In this document: piece after piece, positions 16,101 through 26,900 of the stretch
Position numbering within the stretch: the first letter of the stretch is position 1
How the letters are laid out: each line of letters starts with the position of its first letter
Source: Streptomyces sp. NBC_00273
GTDB lineage: Bacteria; Actinomycetota; Actinomycetes; Streptomycetales; Streptomycetaceae
Assembly (NCBI RefSeq): GCF_036178145.1
Contig: NZ_CP108067.1
Span: 2,046,001-2,110,000, forward strand
Direction: 5' to 3'
DNA: 64,000 bases
Notes under the pieces: generated by a model
Told to the model about the DNA's origin: nothing
Seen by the model: only the letters and a program-made list of their open reading frames with translations
The model's database searches: none
Made by a program: the position numbers and the translations under genes

Positions 16101-19100
16101 CTTCGAGCTCGGCGGCGACAGCATCGCCGCCCTGAGCCTGACCAGCCGGGCCCGGGCGCGGGGCTTCTCCTTCACCCTGCGCGAGGTGTTCGCGCACAAG
16201 ACGGCGGCCGCCCTCGCCGCGGCCGTCGGCGAGCCGGGCCAGGGTTCCTCCCGGGCCGCCGGTCCGGCGGTCCCGGAGCACGGTCCGCTCCCCGCGACCC
16301 CGGTCATGCGCTGGCTCCTCGACGGGCCGGGCCCGATCGGGCGCTTCAGCCAGTCCATGGTGCTGGCCCTGCCCGAGGGTGCGGACGACGCCACGCTCGT
16401 ACGGGTCCTGCAGTCGGTGGTGGACCGGCACGGGGCGTTGCGCCTGGGCGTGACCGCCGGACCCGAGGGCCCGCTGTGCACGGTCGGCGAGCCCGGTTCG
16501 GTCGACGCGTCCCTGCTCTACCGCACCGTCGGTGTGGCGGGGTCGGACGAGTCGGCCCGCACCGCGATCGTGGCGGAGGCGGCGCGGGAGGCGGCCGGGC
16601 AACTGGACCCCGCGGCCTCGGTGATGCTGAGGGCGGTGCGCTTCGATGCCGGTGGGGCGTCGCCGGACCGGCTGCTGCTGTGCGTGCACCACCTGGCCGT
16701 GGACGGGGTGTCCTGGCGGATCCTGACGGCGGACCTGGCCGCGGCCTGGGAGGCCGCCGTCGCCGGGCGTCCGCTGCCGGCCGCGGACGGGGAGGTCTCG
16801 TTCCGTGCGTGGGCCCACCACCTGGCGCTCCAGGCGCGTTCCCCGGAGGTGCTCGCCGAGCTCCCCTTCTGGCGCTCGACGCTGGAGACCCCGGGGGCGG
16901 GACCGGACCCGCGGGAGCCGTGGCACCGGGTCCCCGACCCGGCGCGGGACACCGCGGGCACCACCCGAACCCTGACGCTCGACCTGCCCGCCGAGGTCGC
17001 CGGCCCGCTGCTGGCCAAGGTGCCCGGCGCGCTGCGCACCGGTCCGGCCGAGGTGCTGCTCGCGGGGCTGGTCCTCGCGGGCCACCGCCTGCGCTCCCCC
17101 GGTACCGCTCCGGGGTCGCTGCTGGTCGACCTGGAGGGCCACGGCCGCGTCGACCGCACCGGCCGCCACGACCTGGCGCGCACGGTCGGCTGGTTCACCA
17201 CCCAGTACCCGGTCCGGTTCGACCTGGACGGCCTCGACCTGGACGCGGCGGCCCGGGGCGGCGACGCCCTCGCCGAGCTGGTCGCGCGGATCCACGCGGC
17301 GGTCGCCTCCGTACCGGACCACGGCACGGGCTTCGGTCTGCTGAGCCGGCTCGATCCGCAGAGCGCCGCGCAGCTGTCCGGACTCCCGCGCCCCCGGGTC
17401 CTGTTCAACTACCTGGGCCGGTTCTCCGGCGGGGACGGGGCGCCCTGGAGCCCCGCCCCCGAGGCGGGCGGGCTGCGGGCCGACGTGGATCCGGCGATGC
17501 CCGTCGAACACGCCCTGCAGATCGACGCCATGGCCGTGGACGGCACCGACGGCCCCTCCTTCACGGCGGTGGTCACCCATCCGCAGGCGCTGCTGACCGA
17601 CGCCGAGGCGGACGCCCTGGTGGCGGCCTGGGACGAGGCCCTGCGCCTGCTGGCCGGCTGGACGGGCGCCCCCCGACCGCGCCGCCTCACCCCCCGCGAC
17701 CTGCCGTTGGTGCGGCTGACGCAGCCGGAGACGGACGCGTTGGCCGCGCGCTACCCGGGGCTCGCGGACGTACTGCCGCTCTCGCCGCTCCAAGAGGGCC
17801 TGTTCTTCCACTCCGCCTTCGACACGGGCGCGATGGACGCCTACACCGGCCAGATCGTCCTCACCCTGGACGGCGCCCTGGCCGAGGACGCCCTGCGGAC
17901 GGCCTGTGACCGGCTGCTGCGCCGCCACACCGCGCTGCGCTCCGGCTTCACCGACCAGGGTCTGGACCGGCCGGTGCAGATCGTCGTCGGGTCCGCCGGA
18001 GCGCCGTGGGAGGCCGTGGACCTCGGCGGGCTCGCCTCCGCGGACCGGCAGCGGGAGTGGGAGCGGCTGCTCGCGGCCGACCGGGCGCGCCGCTTCGACC
18101 TGGAGCGGCCGCCGCTGGTGCGCTTCACCCTGGTCCGGTTCGGCGCGGACGAGCACCGGCTGGTCATGACGAACCACCACATCGTCTGGGACGGCTGGTC
18201 CTCGGCGGTGCTGCTGCGCGACCTGCTCACCGGATACGCCGAACACGCCGGGTCCCACGGGCCCGGGGTCTTCGACGCCGTCGTGGAAGGGGTCCCGTAC
18301 CGCTCGCACCTGGACTGGCTGGCCCGCCAGGACGACGGCGCCGCGGAGGCTGCGTGGAGCGCCGCGCTCGCCGGGCTGGCGGAGCCGACCCTGCTGGGCG
18401 CGGCCGACCCGAACCGGATCGACGCGCTCCCCGAGCGGGCCCCGGTCGAGCTGTCGGCGGAGCTCACGGCGCGGCTCACCGCGCGGGCCCGTACCGCGGG
18501 CGTGACCCTCAACAGCGTCGTCCAGGGCGTCTGGGCGGTCCTGCTGGGCCGGGTGACCGGGCGGGACGACGTCGTGTTCGGCGGGACCGTCTCGGGGCGG
18601 ACCGCGGACGTCGCGGGCATCGAGGACATGGTCGGCCTGCTGATCAACACCCTGCCCGTGCGGTTCCGGATCCGGGAGGACGAGCCGCTGCTGGCCGCGC
18701 TCGCCCGGTTCCAGGACGAACAGGCGGAGCTGATGGACCACCAGCACGTCGGGCTCGCCGGCATCCAGCGGGCGGCGGGGCTGGGCGCCCTCTTCGACAC
18801 CACGGTCGTCGTCGAGAACTATCCGCTCGACCTGGAGTCGATGCGGGACCTGGCCGGCGGTCCGCGACTGACCGGGGTGGAGGGCTCGGACGCCACCCAC
18901 TACACCGTCAACCTCATCGTGCTGCCCGGGGAGCGGCTGCGGCTCCACCTCGACCACCGCACGGACGTCCTCGACGCACGGACGGCGCGCAGCCTGGGCG
19001 AGGCGCTGGAGCGGCTGCTGACGACCGTCGCCGACGCCCCTTCCACCCCGGTCGGGGAAGTGGACCTGCTCTCCGCGGAGCAGCACCGGCTGATCCGGGA

Positions 19101-20964
19101 GTGGAACGGCACGGCCGTGCCCGTCCCCGACACCACGCTGGTGGAGCTGTTCGAACAGCAGGTGGCCCGGACGCCCGGCGCCCCGGCGACCGTCTTCCGC
19201 GGCGAGCGCCTGTCGTACGCCGAACTCGACGCCCGCGCCGAGCTGCTGGCCGGTCAGCTGTGCGCCCGGGGCGCCGGTCCGGAGCGGATCGTCGCGGTGG
19301 CCCTGCACCGCTCCACCGAGATGGTGGTCTCGCTGCTGGCCGTGCTGAAGTCGGGCGCCGCCTACCTTCCGGTGGACCCCTCGCTGCCGGCGGACCGGAT
19401 CGCGTACCTGCTGTCGGACGCCGAGCCCGTCCTGCTGCTCGCGGACGACGCGGTGGCGGCGGCGCTGCCGGCCGCGGCAGACCTGCCCCGGCTGGATCCG
19501 GGGGCCGTCCCCGACGGGACCACCGGCGCCGTGCGCCGAGCCCCCCTGCCCGCGCACCCCGCGTACGTGATCTACACGTCCGGGTCGACGGGACGGCCCA
19601 AGGCCGTCGTCGTGGAGCACTCGGCCATCGTCAACCGGCTGCTGTGGATGCAGGACCGGTACCGGCTGGGCGCGGACGACCGGGTGCTCCAGAAGACCCC
19701 GTTCGGCTTCGACGTCTCGGTGTGGGAGTTCTTCTGGCCGCTGCTGACCGGCGCGGCCCTGGTGGTCGCCGAGCCCGGCGGGCACAAGGACCCCGCCTAC
19801 CTCAGCAGGGTGATCCAGGAGGAGGCGGTCACCACCGTCCACTTCGTCCCGTCCATGCTGGCGGCGTTCGTCGAGGATCCGCAGGCGGGCGGCTGCGCTT
19901 CGCTGCGCCGGGTCGTGTGCAGTGGCGAGGCCCTGCCGGAGGAGCTGAAGAACCGCTTCCTCGACGTGCTCGACGTGCCCCTGCACAACCTGTACGGGCC
20001 CACCGAGGCGGCCGTGGACGTCACGCACTGGGACTGCCGCCGCGAGGACGTCGGGCCCGTGCCGATCGGCCGCCCGATCTGGAACACCTCGCTGTACGTG
20101 CTCGACCCGCAGGGGCGTCCCGTCCCGGTGGGGGTCGCGGGCGAACTGTTCCTGGCGGGTGCGGGCCTCGCCCGCGGGTACCTGCGCCGCCCGGCGCTGA
20201 CCGCGCAGCGGTTCCCGCTGGACCCGTTCGGCCCGCCGGGCTCGCGCATGTACCGCACCGGTGACCTGGCCCGCCACCGGGCCGACGGCTCGGTGGAGTA
20301 CCTGGGCCGCACCGACGACCAGGTGAAGATCCACGGCTTCCGGATCGAACTCGGCGAGATCGAAACGGCGCTGGGCCGCCTCCCCGGTGTCGGGCGGGCC
20401 GCCGTCGTGGTCCGCGAGGACGCCCCGGGCGAGCGCAGGCTCGTCGGGTACGTCGTCCCGGAAGCCGGGACGGACCCTGCTCCGGCCCCGGACCCCGAGT
20501 CGATGCGCGCCGAACTGGCCGGCTCCCTGCCGGAGTACATGGTTCCGGTGCTGGTGGTCGTGGACGGGCTGCCCGTCACGGCGAACGGCAAGCTCGACCG
20601 CCGGGCGCTGCCGGCACCCGCCGCCGCGGCCGCCGCCACCGGGTACGAGCCGCCCGCCGGGGAGACCGAGGAACTGGTCGCCATGGTGTGGGCCTCCGTA
20701 CTGGACGCGCCGCGGATCGGCCGCCACGACGACTTCTTCGCCCTCGGGGGGCACTCGCTGAGCGCCACCCGGGTGGCGGCCCGGCTGCGCCAGTCCCTCG
20801 GCCTGGACCTGCCCCTGCACACCCTCTTCGAACAGCGGACCGTCGCCGCCCTCGCCATCGCCGTCGAGACGGTGCTGCTGGCCGAACTGGAGGCCGAACC
20901 GGCCCCGTTCGCCGCCACCGCCGACGCCGTTCCTTCACTCGTACTTCAGGGAGAGACCTCGTGA
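13135..20964 (+). CDS. NRPS, two modules: C-A-T-E-C-A(Ser)-T
   Basis: A 2609-residue synthetase. Module 1: a condensation domain with HHLVADG near 139, whose opening (PPQNGVWFAQQLDP, then YTIAEYLEI) resembles the DhbF/EntF first C domain; an A domain with LLYTSGSTGEPKG near 599, FDVSVLDVF near 652 and NAYGPTE near 740; a carrier with Ser996 in LGGDS; and an epimerisation domain with HHLAVDG at 1185. Module 2: a DCL-type C (DVLPLSPLQEGLFFHS near 1545; HHIVWDG near 1680), an A domain (FDVSVWEFFW near 2192, [18 protein letters not shown]) and a carrier with Ser2541. The hand-read code of A2, DVWHVSLVDK, fits serine. A1 reads about DVLASGAVSK and matches nothing I recognise. There is no upstream partner for the first C domain in this window. 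Confidence 0.95.
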   Translation: MATHDRGPLPLTPPQNGVWFAQQLDPTRLDYTIAEYLEIRGAVDPELLAEAVRTTVAGTETLCVRFAEVDGVVCQIPAGPPPLRMETADVSDHPDPDAESDRLMRAELARPTDLATGDVCRHLLVRTGPATYRWMQGYHHLVADGVTGSLLARRTAEVYSALVAGEPVPGPESTPWERIVAGEEEYARSERCAEDRAFWRGRLDGAPEPVSFTGSVPAPASGTTVRVSGELDPADARTLRNAARRHGTRWSALVMAAAAAHLHRAGATDDVLLGLPVTGRTTPDARRTPGMFSKVLPLRLAVTGDTTVGELLRSTSAGIKEALRHQRYRIEEFTGTGPRLWDAAVNLMSFDYELSFAGAPASAHNLSVGPVEHVSLNVYDRGGESPLTVQAEGDAADVDPEELEALRVRFTRFLVALATADDAAPVGSLPFLTAEDEERLAVFAEGGVDPAPADGRLHALFEAEAARTPGKVAVICAGREVTYGQLDAWSEDIAGRLGPAVDPGTPVGVCVERSPAMVAALLGVLKAGGCYVPLDPGLPPERIAYIVRDAGLRTVVAGPGSLDRLPHDLPSVVDPGAVSDRIHGDRAGAAVPVASAAYLLYTSGSTGEPKGVVVPHAAAVDFVHGHLALCGAGDGHGSNGTERFLGFASLSFDVSVLDVFGALLSGSTLVLATDAERVDVDRLQALLAEHAVTVADLPPALLPLLDPAALPALRFLSTGGEAPSGDAVDRWAVDGREVWNAYGPTEAAVSVTMHRVVPPSHGRIPPIGRPMANHRAYVVDRALRLLPPGATGELCVAGAGLARGYAGRAAMTADRFVPDPFSGVPGARMYRTGDLVRWSARGELEFLGRVDRQVKINGHRIELGEIEAVLGRQPSVGQAAVVVHAPAGGARRLVAFVAPPGDGGPAPEPELLAAELGRLLPGYMVPRTFVAVDRLPLTPSGKVDRARLHVPEAADRPERPARAYGATELALAALFSEALSTAATPDDNFFELGGDSIAALSLTSRARARGFSFTLREVFAHKTAAALAAAVGEPGQGSSRAAGPAVPEHGPLPATPVMRWLLDGPGPIGRFSQSMVLALPEGADDATLVRVLQSVVDRHGALRLGVTAGPEGPLCTVGEPGSVDASLLYRTVGVAGSDESARTAIVAEAAREAAGQLDPAASVMLRAVRFDAGGASPDRLLLCVHHLAVDGVSWRILTADLAAAWEAAVAGRPLPAADGEVSFRAWAHHLALQARSPEVLAELPFWRSTLETPGAGPDPREPWHRVPDPARDTAGTTRTLTLDLPAEVAGPLLAKVPGALRTGPAEVLLAGLVLAGHRLRSPGTAPGSLLVDLEGHGRVDRTGRHDLARTVGWFTTQYPVRFDLDGLDLDAAARGGDALAELVARIHAAVASVPDHGTGFGLLSRLDPQSAAQLSGLPRPRVLFNYLGRFSGGDGAPWSPAPEAGGLRADVDPAMPVEHALQIDAMAVDGTDGPSFTAVVTHPQALLTDAEADALVAAWDEALRLLAGWTGAPRPRRLTPRDLPLVRLTQPETDALAARYPGLADVLPLSPLQEGLFFHSAFDTGAMDAYTGQIVLTLDGALAEDALRTACDRLLRRHTALRSGFTDQGLDRPVQIVVGSAGAPWEAVDLGGLASADRQREWERLLAADRARRFDLERPPLVRFTLVRFGADEHRLVMTNHHIVWDGWSSAVLLRDLLTGYAEHAGSHGPGVFDAVVEGVPYRSHLDWLARQDDGAAEAAWSAALAGLAEPTLLGAADPNRIDALPERAPVELSAELTARLTARARTAGVTLNSVVQGVWAVLLGRVTGRDDVVFGGTVSGRTADVAGIEDMVGLLINTLPVRFRIREDEPLLAALARFQDEQAELMDHQHVGLAGIQRAAGLGALFDTTVVVENYPLDLESMRDLAGGPRLTGVEGSDATHYTVNLIVLPGERLRLHLDHRTDVLDARTARSLGEALERLLTTVADAPSTPVGEVDLLSAEQHRLIREWNGTAVPVPDTTLVELFEQQVARTPGAPATVFRGERLSYAELDARAELLAGQLCARGAGPERIVAVALHRSTEMVVSLLAVLKSGAAYLPVDPSLPADRIAYLLSDAEPVLLLADDAVAAALPAAADLPRLDPGAVPDGTTGAVRRAPLPAHPAYVIYTSGSTGRPKAVVVEHSAIVNRLLWMQDRYRLGADDRVLQKTPFGFDVSVWEFFWPLLTGAALVVAEPGGHKDPAYLSRVIQEEAVTTVHFVPSMLAAFVEDPQAGGCASLRRVVCSGEALPEELKNRFLDVLDVPLHNLYGPTEAAVDVTHWDCRREDVGPVPIGRPIWNTSLYVLDPQGRPVPVGVAGELFLAGAGLARGYLRRPALTAQRFPLDPFGPPGSRMYRTGDLARHRADGSVEYLGRTDDQVKIHGFRIELGEIETALGRLPGVGRAAVVVREDAPGERRLVGYVVPEAGTDPAPAPDPESMRAELAGSLPEYMVPVLVVVDGLPVTANGKLDRRALPAPAAAAAATGYEPPAGETEELVAMVWASVLDAPRIGRHDDFFALGGHSLSATRVAARLRQSLGLDLPLHTLFEQRTVAALAIAVETVLLAELEAEPAPFAATADAVPSLVLQGETS

Positions 20965-23900
20965 CCACCCAGGAGAGCCTGCCGGCCGCCGGCACGGACA
21001 GCCGCCTGGCCGCTGCCCGAGAACTGCTGCGCCGCCGGGTGCGCGCCGCGCTGGACGACTCGGCGGCCGGTGCGGCCGCCGCGACGGCCCCGACCCCCAC
21101 CGCCGGCCCCGACGGCCCGGGCGCCGAGCCCGTCGCCTCGTTCGCCCAGGAGCGGATGTGGTTGGTGGACCGGATGATGGACGGCACTCCCGGCTACGCG
21201 ATCCCCGAGGTCGTGCGGCTGCGCGGCCCCGTCCGCCCCGACCTGCTGCGCCGGAGCCTGACGGCCGTCGTGGCCCGCCACGCACCGCTGCGCACCGTCT
21301 TCGAGGAGCGCGACGGCGCCCCGCACCCGGTGGTCCTGCCCGCGCCGGCGGCCGTCCCGCTGCCGGTGCTGGACCTGGGCAGCGCCCCCCTGGCCGAACT
21401 GGAGGAGCGGGCCCACGCCCTGGCCCGGGAGGAGGTCCGCAGACCCTTCGACCTCGCGACGGGCCCGCTGCTGCGCGCCCTGCTGATCCGGCTGGGCGCC
21501 GAGGACCACCTGCTGGTGCTGGTGGTCCACCACATCGCCACCGACGGCTGGTCCATGGGCCTGCTCTGGCAGGAGTTCTCCGCGGGCTACGCGGCCCTGC
21601 TCGCGGAGCGGCCGCTCCCGCAGGAGCCGCTCCCCCTCGACTACCAGTCGTACGCCCGTACCCAGCGCGACCGCTTCGCGAGCGGCGCGATGAACGGGCA
21701 GCTGCGCTGGTGGGAGGAGCGCCTCGCCGGGCTGGAACCCCTCGAGCTGCCCGCGGACCGGCCCCGGCCCACCCGCCGCAGCGGCGACGGCGCGAGCCTG
21801 GACTTCGCCCTCGACGCGCCGCTCACCGCACGACTGCGCGGGATCGCCGAAAGCTCCGGCGCCACCCTCTTCATGACCCTGCTGGCCGGCTTCCAGGCGG
21901 CCCTGGCCCGCTACGCCGGCCGCACCGACATCGCCGTCGGCACTCCGGTGGCCGGGCGCGACCGGGTGGAACTGGAGCCCCTCGTCGGGTTCTTCGTCAA
22001 CACCGTGGTGCTGCGCGCCGACCTGTCGGGCGACGCCGGGTTCCGCGAGCTGCTCGGTCGGGTCCGCCGGGCGACGGTGGACGCGTACGACCACCAGGAG
22101 GTGCCCTTCGACCGGCTGGTGGAGCACCTGAGCCCCGAGCGCGTCGGTGACCGCAACCCGCTCGTGCAGGTGATGTTCGCGTCGGCCCCGGACGAGACGG
22201 CCGGGCTGCGGCTGCCGGGCCTGGACGCGCAGGCCGTGCGGACCGACTTCGGCGGATCGCTCTTCGACCTGAGCGTCTTCGTCTCCGAGGGCGCCGACAC
22301 CTGCTCCGGCTCGCTCGTCTTCGACACCGACCTGTTCGACCGGGCCACGGCCGAACTCGTCCTCGGCCACTACCTGGAGCTGCTTGCCTCCGCCGCCGAG
22401 GAGCCCGACCGCCCCGTGGCCGAGCTGCTGCCCTCCGCCCCGACCGCGGCCCGGCTCGTGGCCGAGGGCCACGGCGCGGTCCGCCCGGACCTCGCCCCGG
22501 CCACCCTGGTGGAGCTGTTCGCCGAGCAGGTCCGGCGCACCCCCCGCGCCGACGCCGTGGTCTGCGGCACGGGCCGCCTCACCTTCGCCGAACTCGACTC
22601 CCGCTCCGACCTGCTGGCGGCCCGGCTGACCGCCGCCGGGGTGGGGCGCGAGACCCCCGTGGCCCTGCTCATGGAGCGCTCGGTCCACCTTCCGGTGGCG
22701 ATCCTGGCCGTCCTGAAGGCCGGCGGGGTCTACGTCCCGCTCGGCGAGGGGTTCCCCGTCGCCCGACTGCACTGGATGCTGGAGCGGACCGGCGCCCGCC
22801 TGCTGCTCGCCGATCCGGCGACGTCCGGCCACGAGGCGGTCCGCACCTCGCCCGTGCCGGTGCTCGACGCGAGCGCCCCGGCCGACGGGATCCGGGCCGT
22901 CGCGCCGGGCTCGTACCCGGCCTGCTCGCCGGACCAGCTGGCGTACGTGATGTACACCTCCGGTTCCACGGGAGAGCCGAAGGGCATCGGCGTCACGCAC
23001 GCCAACGTCGCGGCGCTCGCCCGCGACACCGCCTTCGGCGCCGCGCACCGGCGGGTGCTGGCCCACTCCCCGCTGTCGTTCGACGCCTCGACGTACGAAC
23101 TGTGGGTGCCCTTGCTGTCCGGCGGACAGGTGGTCATGGCGCCGCCCGGCCGGGTGGACACCGCGGCCCTGGCCGCGCTGGTGGAGGAGCACCGGATCAC
23201 CTCGATGTTCCTCACGGCCGCCCTGTTCAACCTGGTGGTCGAGGAATGCGTGGAGCTCCTGACGCAGGTGCGGGAGGTGTGGACGGGCGGCGAGGCCGCC
23301 TCCCCGCACTCCTTCGCCCGGGCCCTGGAGCAGGCTCCGGACACCCTCCTGGTCAACGTCTACGGGCCCACCGAGACGACCACCTTCGCCACGGGCCACC
23401 GGCTGGACCCCCGCGCCGGTGCCGTCGTGGACGGCCGGATCCCCATCGGCACCGCCCTGGACGACACCCGCCTGTACGTCCTGGACGAGCGCGGCCGCCC
23501 GGTGCCGCAGGGCGCCGTCGGCGAGCTGTGCATCGGCGGCACCGGCGTGGCCCGCGGCTACCTGGGCCGGCCCGGCCTGACCGCGCGGCAGTTCACCCCG
23601 GACCCGTACGGCGCCCCGGGCGCCCGGATGTACCGGACGGGCGACCTCGCCCGGCGGCGCCCCGACGGCACCGTCGACTACCTGGGCCGCGGCGACCAGC
23701 AGGTCAAGATCCGCGGCCACCGGATCGAGCCGGGCGAGATCGAGGCCGAGCTGGCCCGCTGCCCGCAGGTCGGGCACGCCGCGGTGGTGGTCCGCGAGGA
23801 CACCCCCGGCGAGCAGCGCCTCGTCGCCTACGTGGTGCCCTCGGAGGGGCAGCAGGCCGAGCCGACCGAGCTGCACCGGGCCCTCGCCGCACGGCTGCCC

Positions 23901-26900
23901 GCGTACATGCTCCCCTCGGCGATCGTGCCGCTCGCGGCCCTGCCGGTGACCCCGAACGGCAAGCTGGACCGGCGCGCGCTGCCCGCGCCCCCCGAAGAGG
24001 GGGTGCGCCGGGCCGAGTTCGCCGCACCGGTCACGGGGACCGAGGAACTGGCCGCGGCCGTATGGGGCGAGGTGCTGGGCACCGCGCGGATCGGCCGCCA
24101 CGACGACTTCTTCGCGCTCGGCGGCCACTCCCTGCGGGCCACCCGCGCCGTGTCGCGGCTCGGCGCCCGGCTGGGCACCGGCGTGCCGCTGCGGCTGCTG
24201 TTCGAGCACCCGACGCTGGAGCGGTTCGCATCGGCACTGGACGCCCTGCGCGGGGACGGTCCCGGCACGGCCGCGGCCGCCGTCACCGCGATCGGCGCCC
24301 GGCCCGCCGGGGAGCCCGCGCCGCTGTCGTTCGCACAGCAGCGGCTGTGGTTCCTGGACCAGCTCCAGCCCGGCCGGCCCGACTACAACATCCCCGTCGC
24401 GACCCGGCTGCGCGGCCCGCTCGACGCCGACGCGCTGGCCGCCGCGCTGTGCGCGGTGGTGACCCGGCACGAGGTGCTGCGCTCGCGCATCACCGAGGGC
24501 CCGCGGGGCCCCGTACAGACCGTGGAGGCGCCGGAAGTCTTCGTGCCCGTCCGCACCGACCTGGGGGACCTGCCCCGCGAGGAGGCCCGCTCGCGGGCGC
24601 TGGGCCTCGCCCACGCGGACGCCGCCGCCCCCTTCGACCTGGGCTCCGCTCCCCTGCTGCGGGCCCGCGTGGTGCGGGTCGCGGACGACGAGCACCTCCT
24701 CGTCCTGGTCCTGCACCACACCGTCGGCGACGGTTGGTCGATGCCGGTGCTGTGGCGGGAGCTGTCCGGGGCCTACGCGGCGCTGCGCCGCGGCGAGCGT
24801 CCCGAACTGCCGGAACTGCCGGTCCAGTACGGGGACTTCGCGTACTGGCAGCAGCGCCGGCTGGCGGACGGCGACGCCGACGCCGGCATCGCCCACTGGC
24901 GGGCGGCCCTCGGGGGCCTCCCGGTCCTGGAGCTGCCCACCGACCGGCCGCGGCCCCAGGTGCGCTCGGGCGCGGGCGACGCCTTCGTCTTCGAGGTCCC
25001 GGCCGAGCTCGCCGAACGGCTCGGCGCTCTGGCCCGGGAGCGCGGCGCCACCCTGTTCATGGTGCTGCTGGCCGGCTTCCAGGCCCTGCTGGCCCGCTAC
25101 ACGGGCCAGGCCGACATCGCGGTGGGCTCGCCCATCGCGGGCCGCGACCGCACCGAACTGGAGCCGCTCGTCGGCTTCTTCGTCAACACCCTCGTGCTGC
25201 GCACCGACCTGTCCGGCGACCCGGCCTTCGGCGAACTGCTGGGCCGGGTGCGCCGGACCGCGCTGGCCGCGTACGAGCACCAGGACGTCCCCTTCGACCG
25301 GCTGGTGGAGGAGCTGCGGCCGGAGCGCGACCTCAGCCGCAACCCGCTCTTCGACGTCCTGTTCCAGCTGCATCCCGAGCAGCTCGACGCGCTGCCGCTG
25401 GAGGGTGTGGAGGTCGAGAGCCTGGACACCTCCAACGGGACGGCCAAGTTCGACCTCAGCCTCGCGATGACCGAGCACCCCGGCGGCATGACCGGCACCG
25501 TGCAGTACGCGACGGACCTCTTCGACCGGGACACGGTCGAGCGGTTCGGCGCGCACTACCTGCGGCTGCTGGCCGGTGCGGCCGAGACCCCCGACGCACC
25601 GCTGTCCCGGCTGGACGTGCTGTCCCCGCAGGAGCACGCCGCCCTGCTCGGCGAGGAGTCCGCGCCGCGGACGGACCGGCCGGCGGCGCGGACCCTGCAC
25701 TCCCTGGTGGCGGAACGGGCCCGGCTGCGGCCGGACGCCCCGGCCGTGACCTGCGAAGGCCGCACCACCAGCTACGGCGAGCTCGACGCGGCCGCCAACC
25801 GGCTGGCCCACCGCCTGCGGGAGCTCGGGACCGGCCCCGAGACCCGGGTGGCCGTACTGGCCGGGCGCGACCCCCGCATGCTGGTCTGCGTCCTCGCGGT
25901 GCTGAAGGCCGGCGGGGCCTACGTGCCCCTCGACGCGGGCCATCCTGCCGAGCGGGTCCGCACGGTCCTCGCCGACAGCGGCGCCCGCCTGGTGCTGACG
26001 GCGGGCCTGCCGGACGGGCTGCCCGCGGACCTGACCGGCGACCTACCTGTCCTGGACCTGGACGCCGAGCGGCAGCTGATCGACGCACTGCCCGCGACGG
26101 AGCCGGCCGCCCCCGCCACCCCCGCGCACCTCGCCTACCTGCTGTACACCTCCGGATCCACCGGCCGCCCCAAGGGCGTGGCCGTCACCCACGCCGCGAT
26201 CACCGGCTATCTGGCGGCGCTGGCCTCCACCTTCGACCTCGGCCCCGAGGACGCGGTGCTCGCCCGTACGGCGCTGACCTTCGACCCGTCGGTGCGCGAC
26301 CTGTTCGCGCCGCTGACCACCGGCGGGCGGATCGTGCTGGCCTCGCAGGACGAGGCCGGTGACCCGGACGCACTGGCCCGGCTGCTGCACGGCGAAGGCG
26401 TGACGGCGCTGCTGTCGATCGTCCCGTCGATGCTGGAGCCGCTGGTCGCCGCCGCCTCGGCCATGGACGGGCCGGCGCCGGCGCTGCGGCTGGTGATGAC
26501 CACCGGTGAGGCGCTGACCGCCGGACTGGCCCGCGCCGCGCACGCCCTGGGCGTGCCCGGCCGGCTGCGGCTGGTCAACCAGTACGGTCCGACGGAGTGC
26601 ACCAACACCACCACCTACCACGTGGTGACGGACGCCGACATCGAGGCGGGCCGCATCCCCATCGGGCGGCCGCTGCCCGGCGCCCGGGTGCTCGTGCTCG
26701 GCGAACACCTCGAACCGCTGCCGCGGGGCGCGATCGGTGAGCTGTTCATCGCCGGGCGCGGGGTGGCCCGCGGCTACCTCGGCGATCCGGCCCGCACCGC
26801 CGAGGCCTATCCGCCGGACCCGTACGGGCCGCCCGGCGCGCGCATGTACCGCACCGGTGACCTGGCGCGGCTGCGCTCCGACGGCGTGCTGGAGTTCCAC

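Noticed and set aside
13087..20820. Open minus-strand frame of about 2577 codons opposite the first NRPS
   Set aside because: It is an antisense shadow caused by high GC; the plus strand has full NRPS motifs.
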